The position numbers and the translations under genes were made by a program. A stretch of DNA of 64,000 bases. Source: Alviniconcha marisindica. Lineage: Eukaryota > Mollusca > Gastropoda > Provannidae. The DNA lies in the NCBI GenBank assembly GCA_018857735.1, contig JABMCL010002073.1, forward strand, positions 507,501-571,500, given 5' to 3'. The notes beneath the pieces are model-generated. The model was not told the DNA's origin. It saw only the letters and a list, made by a program, of their open reading frames with translations, and made no database searches. The stretch's first letter is position 1; each line of letters begins with the position of its first letter. This document shows positions 53,501-64,000 of the stretch, one piece after another.

Positions 53501-54554
53501 CAGTTTTTCTCTCTTCTTTTTTTTTTCTCGTTTTTTTTTCTTTTTCTCTCTCTCTCTCTTTCGCTCGTTTTTTTCTCTTTTTTTTCTTCCAAAGTCAGCG
53601 AACTTCAGGGACCGAGAGAGTTTTCTCGGCTCCGTAAAATTAAAGTGCAAATTGCTTGTTAAACATGGTGCGTTTTTTTGGAAGAAACCTTGTTTCACGG
53701 GTAGCAAAAATCAATAGCGTGGCTTCAAACTTGTCACGCACATCAATAACTAAAGAAAAGAAGAAGGAGGGAGAAGAAAAAAAAAGAGACGAAAAAAATC
53801 GCGGATGAGTTGTTGTTTTTTTGCAACTGTTGAGTGTCACTTCTTTTCCAGTCCGCTCTCCTAGAGATGGGCTCACTGCTTGCTTTTATAGTAAGGGTTG
53901 TTTTTATTTTATTTTTATTTTATGTTGTTGTTTTTTAATTGAAAACGCACTTACGGGCAGTCACCAATAGCCGGTGTCATTGCACGTGCTCTGGTTGAAA
54001 TGATGCACGTGACATACATACATACATACAGAACTTGGCTACGTACAGCCTATCACTAGTCACACGTACACTGGTAAACAAGTCCAGCCCCCCCCCCCCC
54101 CCTCCCCCTCCCCCGGGCATACCACGTAATAATGACTTCCGTTTTCTACGTCTTGCTCCGCGCAACACCAAGGGACACTACCGGAGAGTGTTACATCAAT
54201 ACACGCATTACTACCACTGACCGCAACCCGAGGGTCCTCTGAAGACGGCGTGTGGCTGCCCATGTCGCCGAGTAATTATTAAAACAAAAGAAACAAACAA
54301 ACAAAAACAAAAACAAACAGACTGTCACACACTTTCACTCCCTGGAATGCGCGTGTCAGTGGACAACTGAGTCAATACCGGGCGACCTCCACAGTGTTCA
54401 CCTCGGAAACGTTACAAGAACAACAACGCAACACGCGGTGGGTACAGCGGACGCAGAAATGACGATCCCCATGATGCAGAGAACCGAGAGCTCGGGGGTA
54501 GTCAGAATACAGCCGTGCATTTTTGCCCAGTGCCAGGAATTCTGACTTTGCCTC

Positions 54555-55290
54555 TGCCCATACCCCCTACAGTATTGTTATACGATCTGCTCTGACTGCA
54601 ATATCAGTGTCATACGATCTACCAAGCCTGCCAACAGTACTGTCATACGATCTACCATGCCTGCCAATAGTACCGTTATACGATCTACCATGCCTGCCAA
54701 TAGTACTGTTATACGATCTATCATGCCTGCCAATAGTACTGTTATACGATCTACCATGCCTGCCAACAGTACTGTCATAAGATCTACCACGCCTGCCAAT
54801 AGTATTGTTATACAATCTACCATGCCTGCCTGTTGGATGTTATACAAGCTACCATGCCCCCATATCCCTGTAGTAGTATTATACAATCTGCCCTGACTGT
54901 CAATAGCATTGTAATACGATCTACCACGCCTGCCAATAATATGTTATACGAGCTACCGTGCCCTCATACCCCTTGTAGTAGTATTATACGATCTGCCCTG
55001 ACTACCAATAGCATTGTAATACGATCTACCAGGCCAACCAACATTAGTGTTACACGATCTATGATACACACCAATAGTATTGTTATACGATTTACATTGC
55101 CCGCCAATACTATTGTTATACGACGTACTATGCCCGCCAAAAGTATATTTATACGATGCACAACGCCAGCCAATAGTATTGTTATATGATCTACCATGCC
55201 CGCCAGTAGCGTTGTTATACAAACTACTATGCCTGCCAATAGTACTGTTATACGATGTACCCTGTCCGCCATAGTATTGTCATATGTATC
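54555..55290. repeat. 33-bp satellite-like array, about 21 copies
   Basis: Unit GTTATACGATCTACCATGCC plus TGCCAATAGTACT. Because 33 is a multiple of three, all frames show long artefactual openings on both strands. Copies are diverged in blocks. Confidence 0.93.
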
Positions 55291-55449
55291 TCTGATGGCA
55301 AACAATTTCCAAGGTGAATCGTTTGCTTCCTTTATCTTACACGCCGGCAAATCGCTTTGAAAGTCAATATTGCCCGTTACAGTTTAGCTATAGAATCTTT
55401 ATCAGATCAAGCAAGGCTATCCGACGAGATGAGGTTTCACAAAAAGTGA

Positions 55450-55700
55450 ACGATGCTAAATCCCCCCCCCCCCCCTACACCCCCCCCCCCACACCCACCC
55501 CCAACACCACCCCACCACCCGCCAACCCTCTCCTGCTGGCTTAAAAAAAAAAAAAAAATCAATACCTCAACAATTTGTGCAACTAAAGCTGATTGAAGTG
55601 CCCATCCCTTTTCAGTCAGCACTTGAGCTTTTTTCTGGTTTTAGGAGTTCAAGAGTGGTTGTGGAGGTTGGGGGTGGGGGGGGGGGGGGGGTAATTTTTT
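55450..55700. repeat. C-rich and G-rich homopolymer blocks
   Basis: C runs at about 55,461-55,491, an A run at 55,543-55,558 and a G run at 55,676-55,691. Confidence 0.85.
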
Positions 55701-56014
55701 ATTATCTCAAATCCTTTACCACTGGAATGGCATGCCCAGGCCACCATGATATGCGGCAAAACAGCATGCTGCCCGCAGATTATGAGCTGTTACAAGAAAT
55801 TTATTGATTGATTCTGGCTCCATCCCCCCCCCCCCCACCCACCCACCTGTTTCGTCTTTGCAGTCAAAGTTAAGGAGTGTTCACAATACAATACCGCATG
55901 CAGTTGTAACTAAAAAAAATAAAAAAAAAAATCAATGAAAAAGGAATCCTTATAGCATTAACTCAGTACCCTTTCCAATACAGAAACAAAGTTTCTACCT
56001 CTCACTGTGTGCAG

Positions 56015-56085
56015 CGCGCGCGTGCATGCGTGCGTGCGTGCGTGCGTGCGTAAGTGTGGGTATGTGAGCGTGCGCGAGCGCTGCT
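56015..56085. repeat. GCGT microsatellite
   Basis: CGCGCGCGTGCATGCG then (TGCG)n, rich in CpG and alternating purine-pyrimidine. Confidence 0.85.
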
Positions 56086-56589
56086 GCTGCATATTTAATG
56101 ATAAGCAGACCAAACTGTACAACAAGAAAGATTCAGTTAACTCACAGTCACTACACGAAGGCAAACCTCCCGAGATATATTTTTCCGTTTCGTCTGTGTA
56201 CTCTCCGGAGACCGTGAAAATGGAACAAGTTAGCTCCCCCAAACCGCAGTACGAATAGGTTACCCAAACTCCAAGATGATCATGGGCACCAGCATGCAAA
56301 GTCACTCGACAGATCTGATCTCACTTAGACAAAGCCCGAGAAAATGCCCACGTTTAAGTGTTTTGCTTCAATCACCACCGACACATCCCATAATGAAACG
56401 CCGATCTTTTCAGTCACCGCAAAACTATACACAGTCTGAACCACAAAACGGACGGTAAATGAACCATTTACTTTCACGAGCTGCAGCCAAATCATACATA
56501 CTTGTTCTCTCGCCCCCCCCCCACCCCCCCTCCACCACCTCAATCCTTGTCTGTTACGAGAAGCCCCCTCAAACCCCCCCCTCTCTTCC

Positions 56590-56790
56590 ACTTGTATTCT
56601 CTAAACCTTTAAAACCACTTAGTTCTCCGGCCTGCAACCCCCACCAGCAAGGGAGATAATTCTGCTCCCTGGTGTGAGGGGACGTAATTGACCCTGGCGC
56701 GGTCCCCGCGGGAGTCTGACACACCTGACTCGTCCATAAAGACTCCCCTCCACAGTCACCGCAGGGACGCGACGCCAGGCTACAGCGCGA
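56590..56790. promoter_or_regulatory. Candidate non-coding element
   Basis: Unique island with GGGAGATAATTCTGCTCCCT (an inverted GGGAG/CTCCC pair around GATAATTC) and GGGGACGTAATTGACCC, CpG-rich. Similar in character to 53,085-53,500. Conservation not testable here. Confidence 0.28.
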
Positions 56791-56929
56791 AATCAAATGC
56801 AAGTGGTGGGGGGAAAAAAGTAATAGACTTGAATTACATGTGTGCATACTGTTTTCTGAAATAGCTCTGTAGACCTGTGTAATATATTTCGTTTTCAGAA
56901 CCGGCCGCGCCGAAGACTGAAGCGCCGAA

Positions 56930-57060
56930 GTGTGTCCGTGTGGGTGTGTGTGGGTGTGTGAGGGTGGGGGGGTGGGGGTGCTTGTGGGGTGTGGGTGCGT
57001 GCGTGCGTGCGTGCGTGTGCGTGCGTGCGTGCGTGTGTGTGCGTGTGTGTGTGCGAAAGA
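56930..57060. repeat. GTGTGGG and GTGC microsatellites
   Basis: G/T-rich block with (GTGC)n at about 56,995-57,030. Confidence 0.85.
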
Positions 57061-58080
57061 TAGAGGGGAGAAAAGAGAGAAGACGGGGGTGGGGGGAGGA
57101 GGAGGAGAGTCTCGCCAGCAGAGCTGAATTACACTGATCAGTGATGATCAATTTCTGAAGACATCACATTTTCAAATCAGAAAGATCAGCCGATCAGGCG
57201 AGCCGCCCCACCAGCCCCCCCCCCCCCCCCCCCTTTAAACTTTTTTTATTTATTTTTTTAGATTTTATTTCACAGCGGCTGACCGGGTGATAAATATCAA
57301 TTTCAATGCAAACGTGTGACCAGCAACACTCTAAATGTACCCTTAGAGGCTTGGTTGTTATTGTGCCTATCCCCCACCACCCCCGTGTTGCGGTTGGACA
57401 TTGGGTTTGTTTTGGGTTGGGGGTGGGGGGGGGGGGCGGGGAAGGGGGAGAGAGGGGGCACAATTTACATTCAAAAAGCAGTTCCGTGTAGCTGGAGCCA
57501 ACAGACAAAAACAAAAAGCGAAAAATGTTTCACGAACTCACAACCTACATGTGTCTGAGACAGGAGCGGCACAGCAGCCGGATCTTTATTTTCCCTTCAC
57601 ACAAAACACGTACTTTTTTGTTTCTTTTTTCTTTTTTTTCTTTTGAGTTCTCCCTCCCTCGTTTTTTCCTCTGGATATCAGTAAAGTACTCCGAAGAACC
57701 CCCCCCCCCCCATCACCTTTTGTTAAAATTTACACACACACCCAAAAAAATCACCTTCAGTAACCGTCTTTCAGTGAGTCTATTTGAACACGGGGTTATT
57801 AAAACATTAAAATTCAAGGGCTGAGTCACCATCACGAATGACTTTTCAAAGTGTCAGAGAGAAAGAGAGAGGGAGACAGGTGTGTGTGTGTGGGTGGGTG
57901 GGTGGTGGGTGGGGGGGGGGTATGTGTAGCTTGACTTTGCGTGCGTGTGTGTATGTGTGTCAGTGTGCGTGTGTGTGACCCCTCCATCATGACCAGCTCC
58001 ACGGGTAGCTGCCAGCAACTAAACTGGATCAAGTACTGCATCTTCTTCTTCTTCTTCTTCGAACTTTTTTTCGTTTCTTC
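57060..58080. other. Non-coding stretch with homopolymer tracts
   Basis: C run at 57,213-57,232, G run at 57,427-57,436, C run at 57,700-57,710 and small TG block at 57,882-57,975. No gene seen. Confidence 0.5.
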
Positions 58081-58084
58081 TTTT

Positions 58085-58089
<5 letters not shown>

Positions 58090-58154
<65 letters not shown>

Positions 58155-58167
58155 CAACACACCACAC

Positions 58168-58203
<36 letters not shown>

Positions 58204-58226
58204 CCCTCTCTCTCTCTCCTCTCACA

Positions 58227-58310
<84 letters not shown>
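58090..58310. repeat. CT and CA compound microsatellite
   Basis: Alternating (CT)n and (CA)n blocks; the last (CA)n spans about 58,229-58,309. Confidence 0.93.
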
Positions 58311-58359
58311 CAGACATAATGTTTAAGAAAAAGAAGAAAAAAGGTGAAAAAAGTCTGTC

Positions 58360-58640
58360 CACCAGATCCTCTGCAGAGCCCCACACATCTGTTGGGGGCT
58401 AAAGCAGGGAAAGCAGTCAGCGCTACCATGGCAGCCAGGGGGCCTGCTGGGAGGAAGAGAGAGGGAAAGTCATCAGGGGGAACCCCCTGGGGAGGCGGCT
58501 CACTGACGTAGGCTGTAATTAAACCAGCTTTTTGGGGCCCCTAAGGGACCCCTCGCTGTTTGTGACTAGCTTCCAGCCCGGGAAACCCTCCCAGGCTGCA
58601 CCGCGCCGGGGACTCTCGGCTGGCCAGGAAACCGCCATCG
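58360..58640. promoter_or_regulatory. Candidate non-coding element
   Basis: Unique, GC-balanced, with GACGTAGGCTGTAATTAAAC and GGGGCCCCTAAGGGACCCCT. It directly precedes the tRNA-like array. No supported reading frame. Confidence 0.28.
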
Positions 58641-58720
58641 ACGTGGTGGTCCAGTGGTGCTGCACGCTACAGCTCAAGGCTGGGACTCGGGTTCGAGTCC
58701 CACCAGGCCTAGTTGGGGAG
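58640..58720 (+). mobile_element. tRNA-like (pol III promoter-like) sequence
   Basis: TGGTCCAGTGGTGC fits a tRNA A-box and GGTTCGAGTCC at about 58,690-58,700 is a perfect B-box, with spacing near 45 bases. A clean cloverleaf cannot be drawn, so this is likelier a SINE head or tRNA relic than a tRNA gene. Confidence 0.5.
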
Positions 58721-60060
58721 AAGACTTTGGAGTCCAACCCCATCAGGCCACATGCGAGACTTGCATTCAAATCCCGATAGTCAATGAAAAAAAAGAAAAA
58801 AAACCGTGGGTACCAGTCCCATTAGACTTAATGACAAAGTCTTGGGTTCCTGTCCCTAGAGGCCCTCGTGCAAAAGACGTGTTCTGACCATCAATTTCAG
58901 TCACTGGGACCTGTCATCTGGAACTCTTTTCCTCTCTCTATCAGACGTTTTCTCTTCACTCTCTTCTTTTAAGTCAAAACTGAAAACATACCCCTACTCT
59001 TCTGCATGCATCGATTGGTCGTTTTTTTCTGTTTTCCACAAAAACCATCACCAGTAATGCATGTGTGTGGGAAGGGGGAGGGGGTATGTATGTGTGCGTG
59101 CAATTGTGTCATGTGTGTGTGTGTGTGTGTGTGTGCATGAGCGTGTGCATGCATGTGTGCGTGTGTGTGCTTGCATGTGTGCGTATGTGATGAAATGTGC
59201 ACATCTGTATACCATTGTAACGGAAGCGCCCTGTGCTCTTACAAGATGCAGCACCATAATCCGGCCAGGCCTATTCACTGCCAACAAAAAAATCTTGGGT
59301 TCCAGTCCCATACTGCCAAGTGCAAAAGACTTGTGTTCCAATCCAATCAGATCAGATCAGTCCAATCAGACATGGTCAGTTCAAAACAAAACAAAAACTC
59401 TCAAAAAGGGGGATTCCCATCCCACATTACCAAGTGCAAAAGACTTGTGTTCCAGTCCAATCAGATCGGATCAGTCCAATCAGACCTGGTCGGTTCAAAA
59501 CAAAACAAAAACTCAAAAAGGGGGGTTCCAGTCCCACATTACCAAGTGCAAAAGACTTGGGTTCAAATCCAATTAGAAAAACTGGGGAAAAAATCCACCT
59601 TGAGGCATGATTTGTTTCCAATCCCACAAGACCAAGTACAAAAGACAGGATTTTTAAGGCATGGTGCAAAAGACTTGGGTTCTAATCCAATCAGACCTGG
59701 TCAGTGCCTAACACATGGGTTCCAGTCCTGTAATGCAAAGCTTTGGCTTAGGACCTGGATACCAATCCAACAGTTCCTAACGGAAAAGATTTATGTTTCC
59801 AATCCCACAAGACCAAGTACAAAAGACAGGATTTTTTTCAATATGTTAGAATTTGTGCGCTAGGGTTCAAATCCGCCCAAGTCCTGTGCAAAAGACTTGA
59901 ATTCCAACCCCTCAGGTCAAGGGCAAAAGACCCAAGTTCCAACTGAACCCCATCAGGTCTTGAATCCAATCCCATTACACTCACCGAAAAATACTTAGGT
60001 TCCAATCTGATTAGACCTAATGCTAAGATTTGGATTCCAATCCCACTGGACCATGCATGG
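58720..60060 (+). repeat. Tandem array of B-box-like units
   Basis: About 25-30 imperfect units of 35-50 bp following the pattern AAAAGACTTGGGTTCCAATC plus CCATCAGACC. Each contains a GGTTCCANTCC-like word close to the tRNA B-box at 58,690. An unrelated segment (58,900-59,280 with a TG block at 59,105-59,185) interrupts it. Confidence 0.75.
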
Positions 60061-60659
60061 CAAACTCCATGAACTGAATAATGTAACATGACAAAGTATT
60101 TATGGGGGGGGGGGTATTGCGACAGTGAATCTTTGTTAACATGTAATATTACGCATATGCTGCACAAAATTCTGATGCAAAAAAACTTCTGTGTCAATTC
60201 CATTAGGCTTAATTGAATGTTATCAGGTTGCAACAAAATTAAATGCAAGCAATAATCTGATCCTGTTACAGTGTTAGAGTGTCACACAAAATGTGGTAGT
60301 GTGACAGGGGTAGTGTTCCATTTCTCTTCAACACTATGGTCATGATTCCATCAAAAATTAGAAACAAGTCATTCAGAATCTAAACTCACAGGGAATTTCA
60401 TCAGCAGACTTAAAAAGATCAGAAGTCAAGGCATCCAGCACAAAGTATTACATAAAATGAAACACAAAAATAAAGGCTAGAATTAGACTGATTTTGAACT
60501 AAAGATGAAGACAAGAGTAATGTTTAAAAGCTTTACCGCAACATTAATTAATTTGAATCCACTCAGTGCAGTTTACACAATTTCTATGATTTATCATTCC
60601 TCAGCTTAAACTAGAGAAGTTCATCATGCAGGATAAGGTGAGAAGTTGGCATATATATA

Positions 60660-61033
60660 TGTACATCTGATATGTGAAGCTGTACTGTGCTTGGAGCTCG
60701 TTTTTGCAGAACTGGGACAGGCGCATTATAAACAAAATTGATTATTATGTACATGCAACCATTTTTTACTGCAGTGCTATATGCATACTGCCATTCATGT
60801 GGCTTCATTCTGTCTTTAAACTACCAATTTCCAATAAAGCGAACAGATGTACATCTGATATGTGAAGCTGTACTGTGCTAGGAGCTTGTTTTCACAGAAC
60901 TGGGACAGGCACATTAAAAAAAAATTTTTTATTATGTACATGTAACCATTTTTTTACTGCAGTGCCATATGCATACTGCCATTCGTGTGGCTTCATTCTG
61001 TCTTTAAACTACCAATTTCCAATAAAGCGAACT
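60660..61033 (+). repeat. 185-bp tandem duplication
   Basis: 60,660-60,846 and 60,848-61,033 share GTACATCTGATATGTGAAGC to ACCAATTTCCAATAAAGCGA with few changes. Each copy ends with AATAAA, so duplicated poly(A)-like signals are present. Confidence 0.92.
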
Positions 61034-61604
61034 GAAAGCCACAGAGGGGTTTTCTTGTTCGCTTGCTTTTGCCCAGTGACCCTTCATGGCCTGTGTGTTA
61101 CACCAGTGGACTAACCAGTTAATCAATTCACCACTAACAAGTTATGAGACATGATTCCACTCGCAGAAAACTCTTCCTGCTAGGGTCAAACCCCATTTGA
61201 CTTTTGGTGAAACGTCATTCACTTGGGATGTGCAGATCAAGTTTATTTTAATTTGTAACCTTTGGTCCAATCCTGTTCTGCCACTAGTAAATTAGGTGAA
61301 ACTCCAATCCACTCATTGCTGATCTCCAGGCTTTGAAAACAAACATTAAACTTTTAAAGGAGGGGCACTTTGCTTGACTCCCAGTGTCAGAAAAATTGGA
61401 CACCAGGTTGATAATTAAGCTCCCCTTTGTCACGGGTGAATAAGGTCCAATTGCATTTCACTAGCGCACGATCTTCATTCACCCTTTGGAAATAATGGCC
61501 CTCCCCAGGATCAGATTTTTGGACCACCTTCCCTCTGCTTGGGGTACGTTCTCTTTTGTAGACTTCCCTTTGTCTGGCTTTGGGGACAAAATATCATGGC
61601 CTAT

Positions 61605-62175
61605 ATGTATGGTGAGCAAATAAAGGTAAATAGCCCCTAACCCCGATTTGCTAAAGAGTCCATAATTCTGGCTCCCCTCCCACATGCATGGGTACACATG
61701 CATGGGTCACCAATAGCTTCAGCAACAGCTACTTGCTTGTATTCACTTTTAGATCAGGTAGGTCCCTTGTTTTACCAACAAAGCAACATGTGATAAGTTG
61801 AAAAACAGAAAGTGACTGGACACTACATGACAAGAGCCTTATTAGTTTCAAGTCCAAAGTTTGCTGCAATTGTAGCAGATGTCAGTGACCCAATGACCTC
61901 TTCCCATTCAAGATTTCCCCGTCTCCTCTCTGCCAGCTGTGTTGATTATGATCCTTTTTTCCCCTTTCTTTTCTTCTTTCTCTCTCACCAATTTGTGGTC
62001 TTCAGTGTACGTGGGATGGCAACAGTCTGTACAAGTCTTACTTTCTTTCCCTTAACAGTAGCCTCTCTTGGTAACGGCAGCATCAGAGCCACCAATTTGA
62101 TACAGCATTTAGGCAGCTTAAACATAGACAAATGAGTCCATAACTTTAAACACATTCAGGCCAGTTAGACAGCCC
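61605..62175 (+). mobile_element. Dispersed repeat family C, copy 2
   Basis: Same block order as 43,165-43,725 and same strand. The two copies are 18 kb apart. Confidence 0.75.
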
Positions 62176-62179
62176 TGTC

Positions 62180-63696
62180 TGCACTTCATTCTTGCCACAA
62201 AAAAATCAGTGTGGTCATCATTCAGAAGTCACTGGGGGTTATTTGCTCCTTATACATACATAGGCCCAGATGACTGATGCAAGGGAATGACTGATGCACA
62301 CAAAAGAATAGAATGCCTCAACTATCAAAATCAAAGGTTTTCAAAAGGCACTCCTATTATTTTTCACTCCCCTTTAAACCAAAAAAGAAATGGGTGCATG
62401 CAAATTCAGTGAGTGCAGACAGCAAGTCCTATTGATTAGTCTTCAAAAGACACAATTTAAGAGAAACAGCAGATTCAAACTTTCAGGTTTCAGTCAGAAT
62501 TAAAAGCAGCAGTGAAATTGAATGAACACAAAGAGAACATTGCTAATAATTAATTCATTGCGTGCAACTACAAGTTCATCCTTATTTTTCTGTTGACATT
62601 ACAGTTCAACTGCTGATCAATAATCAAGCGAAGGTAAAGTGTTCCCCAAGGACTGGGTATCATGTTTGTTCAATGATTTCTGCTGGCAACTCCTGAGCCG
62701 AGGTTTCAACTCGTTAGCTAGTTTCATTTCAAAGGCTGCTGCATTTGCAAATCATTCTTATACCAAACACCACGAACACATCAAGTAATTATGATGCCCA
62801 AGACCCTGGTTCTGCCCTACCAATGAGTTTGCTGTACCAATGAAGTACCTTTCCCAAAGCTGCTAAGCCAGAGGCACATGCAGTGAACTACCCCTCATGA
62901 TTCTGCTGTCATGTTGCTGTGATTGACTGTGTCTGTCTGTATGTCTGTCAACTTCAGATTCAACAGCACCTTTTGGAGAACCAAGTAGCATGGGCAACAA
63001 GCACAAAGTACAAGAACTTTATCAATGGAATTGTCTCTGTTCCTGCTGACCGCTGCACTTACAACAAATTACCCTAAGTAGGATAATAATGTCAGGAACA
63101 TCTGTCCATGACCTCTCCCAATCTATCTCTTGAGCAGTTGCCATGGGGAAAAAGTCCATTTCTTAAGATCTGGACCCTCACCGTGACTTTTACACTGAAG
63201 ACAGCATTCCGTACATTTCACGCTTTACATCATGATCACGATAAGCAGCATTCCGTACATTTCACACTTTACATCATGATCACGATAAGCAGCATTCCGT
63301 ACATTTCACACTTTACATCATGATCATGATAAGCAGCAACCCAACCTTTTCATGAGAGATGACCGCTGATGATAATGGACCACCAATACAAAGTTTGGGA
63401 ACAGATGGTTCTGTGTTTCAGAAGATAGCATCAGACAAAACACATCAGACACGCAAGCAGACAGACAGACAGATGGACTTAGTGATTCCAATACATAACA
63501 GTTACAGGGGGAAGGTGGGAGTAAGTACCACTTAATCATTTGCTGGGGGGTGGAGGTGGGGGGTTAACTTTGTTAAACGAAAGGTTATCACAATAAGAGA
63601 CAGTCATCACTATACCCTAAAATACGTCTAGTCTGAAACAACTGAGCTTCAAGTACAGACTGTCATACATACATGCATGTACATGAATACATGCAT

Positions 63697-63751
<55 letters not shown>

Positions 63752-64000
63752 GAGGAAAAGGCAGAGCACACAATAAGACAAAGAAGAAAAAGCTGCATTA
63801 GCTTCAGTGTCCGGGGACCCTGAACTGAAGAAGCAAGCAAGGCCCCTCCCCAAGGACCTGGCCTGCATGCAGGTACTGTTCCGAGCAAGAGTTCTCCAGG
63901 AACCGTCTAGCTTGAAACTGTTTGCATCCTCTTCACACTCACTGTGATATGGTGTGAATACAAACGGTATAATCATTATTTAATGGGCAAACAGGTCACC
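62180..64000. other. Non-coding right end of the window
   Basis: No gene recognised. Holds three 45-46-bp tandem copies (CAGCATTCCGTACATTTCAC, about 63,202-63,336), a CA microsatellite at 63,698-63,750 flanked by TGCATGTACATG words, and a G-rich spot at 63,545-63,562. Confidence 0.55.

Noticed and set aside
58640..58720. Functional tRNA gene
   Set aside because: A- and B-box-like words are present but acceptor stem and anticodon arm do not pair cleanly.
63617..63976. Possible 5' exon of the zinc-finger gene on the minus strand
   Set aside because: No zinc finger or family N-terminal motif, and no acceptor/donor pair that fits the incoming phase of exon A; part of it is a TG microsatellite.

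Overview
The window looks like nuclear DNA of a large, repeat-rich invertebrate genome. Genes are split into short exons (about 75-1,235 nt) with GT-AG introns, the proteins are animal-type, and CA/TG, CT and TA microsatellites and minisatellites fill most of the non-coding space. A marine mollusc, probably a gastropod, is my best guess, from the general look of the repeats and the match to ancient bilaterian gene families. I cannot prove the species. There is no bacterial operon, CRISPR array or canonical tRNA/rRNA gene.

Two protein genes can be reconstructed exon by exon, and they face each other tail to tail. (1) Plus strand, 721-12,397: a complete ten-exon purple acid phosphatase (ACP7-like). 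The joined exons give one uninterrupted 562-residue frame with a signal peptide, all seven expected metal ligands, and an unusual C-terminal transmembrane segment plus cytosolic tail. (2) Minus strand, 47,226 down to 22,916: the last twelve coding exons of a ZNF423/ZNF521 (Oaz-type) multi-zinc-finger transcription factor. They encode 1,486 residues with about 35 zinc fingers. The amino-terminal exon(s) are not visible and probably lie beyond 64,000.

Layout: 1-720, 5' flank with an inverted duplication; 721-12,397, phosphatase gene; 12,398-22,915, 3'UTR and intergenic DNA with dispersed short repeats and minisatellites; 22,916-47,226, zinc-finger gene with private minisatellites in most introns and a 679-bp TIR element inserted into one of them; 47,227-64,000, probable long 5' intron or upstream DNA with microsatellites, a CCA-rich minisatellite, a 33-bp satellite, a tRNA-like tandem array, and a few islands of non-repetitive, balanced-composition DNA that look like possible regulatory elements.

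The most striking observation is that several minisatellites contain the host gene's own splice junctions. In the phosphatase gene the exon 6 acceptor plus the start of the exon is repeated nine times. In the zinc-finger gene a single 3.4-kb intron carries about 28 extra copies of its own donor junction at one end and about 18 extra copies of its own acceptor junction at the other. The phosphatase copies nearest the true exon would stay in frame in steps of 23 codons.
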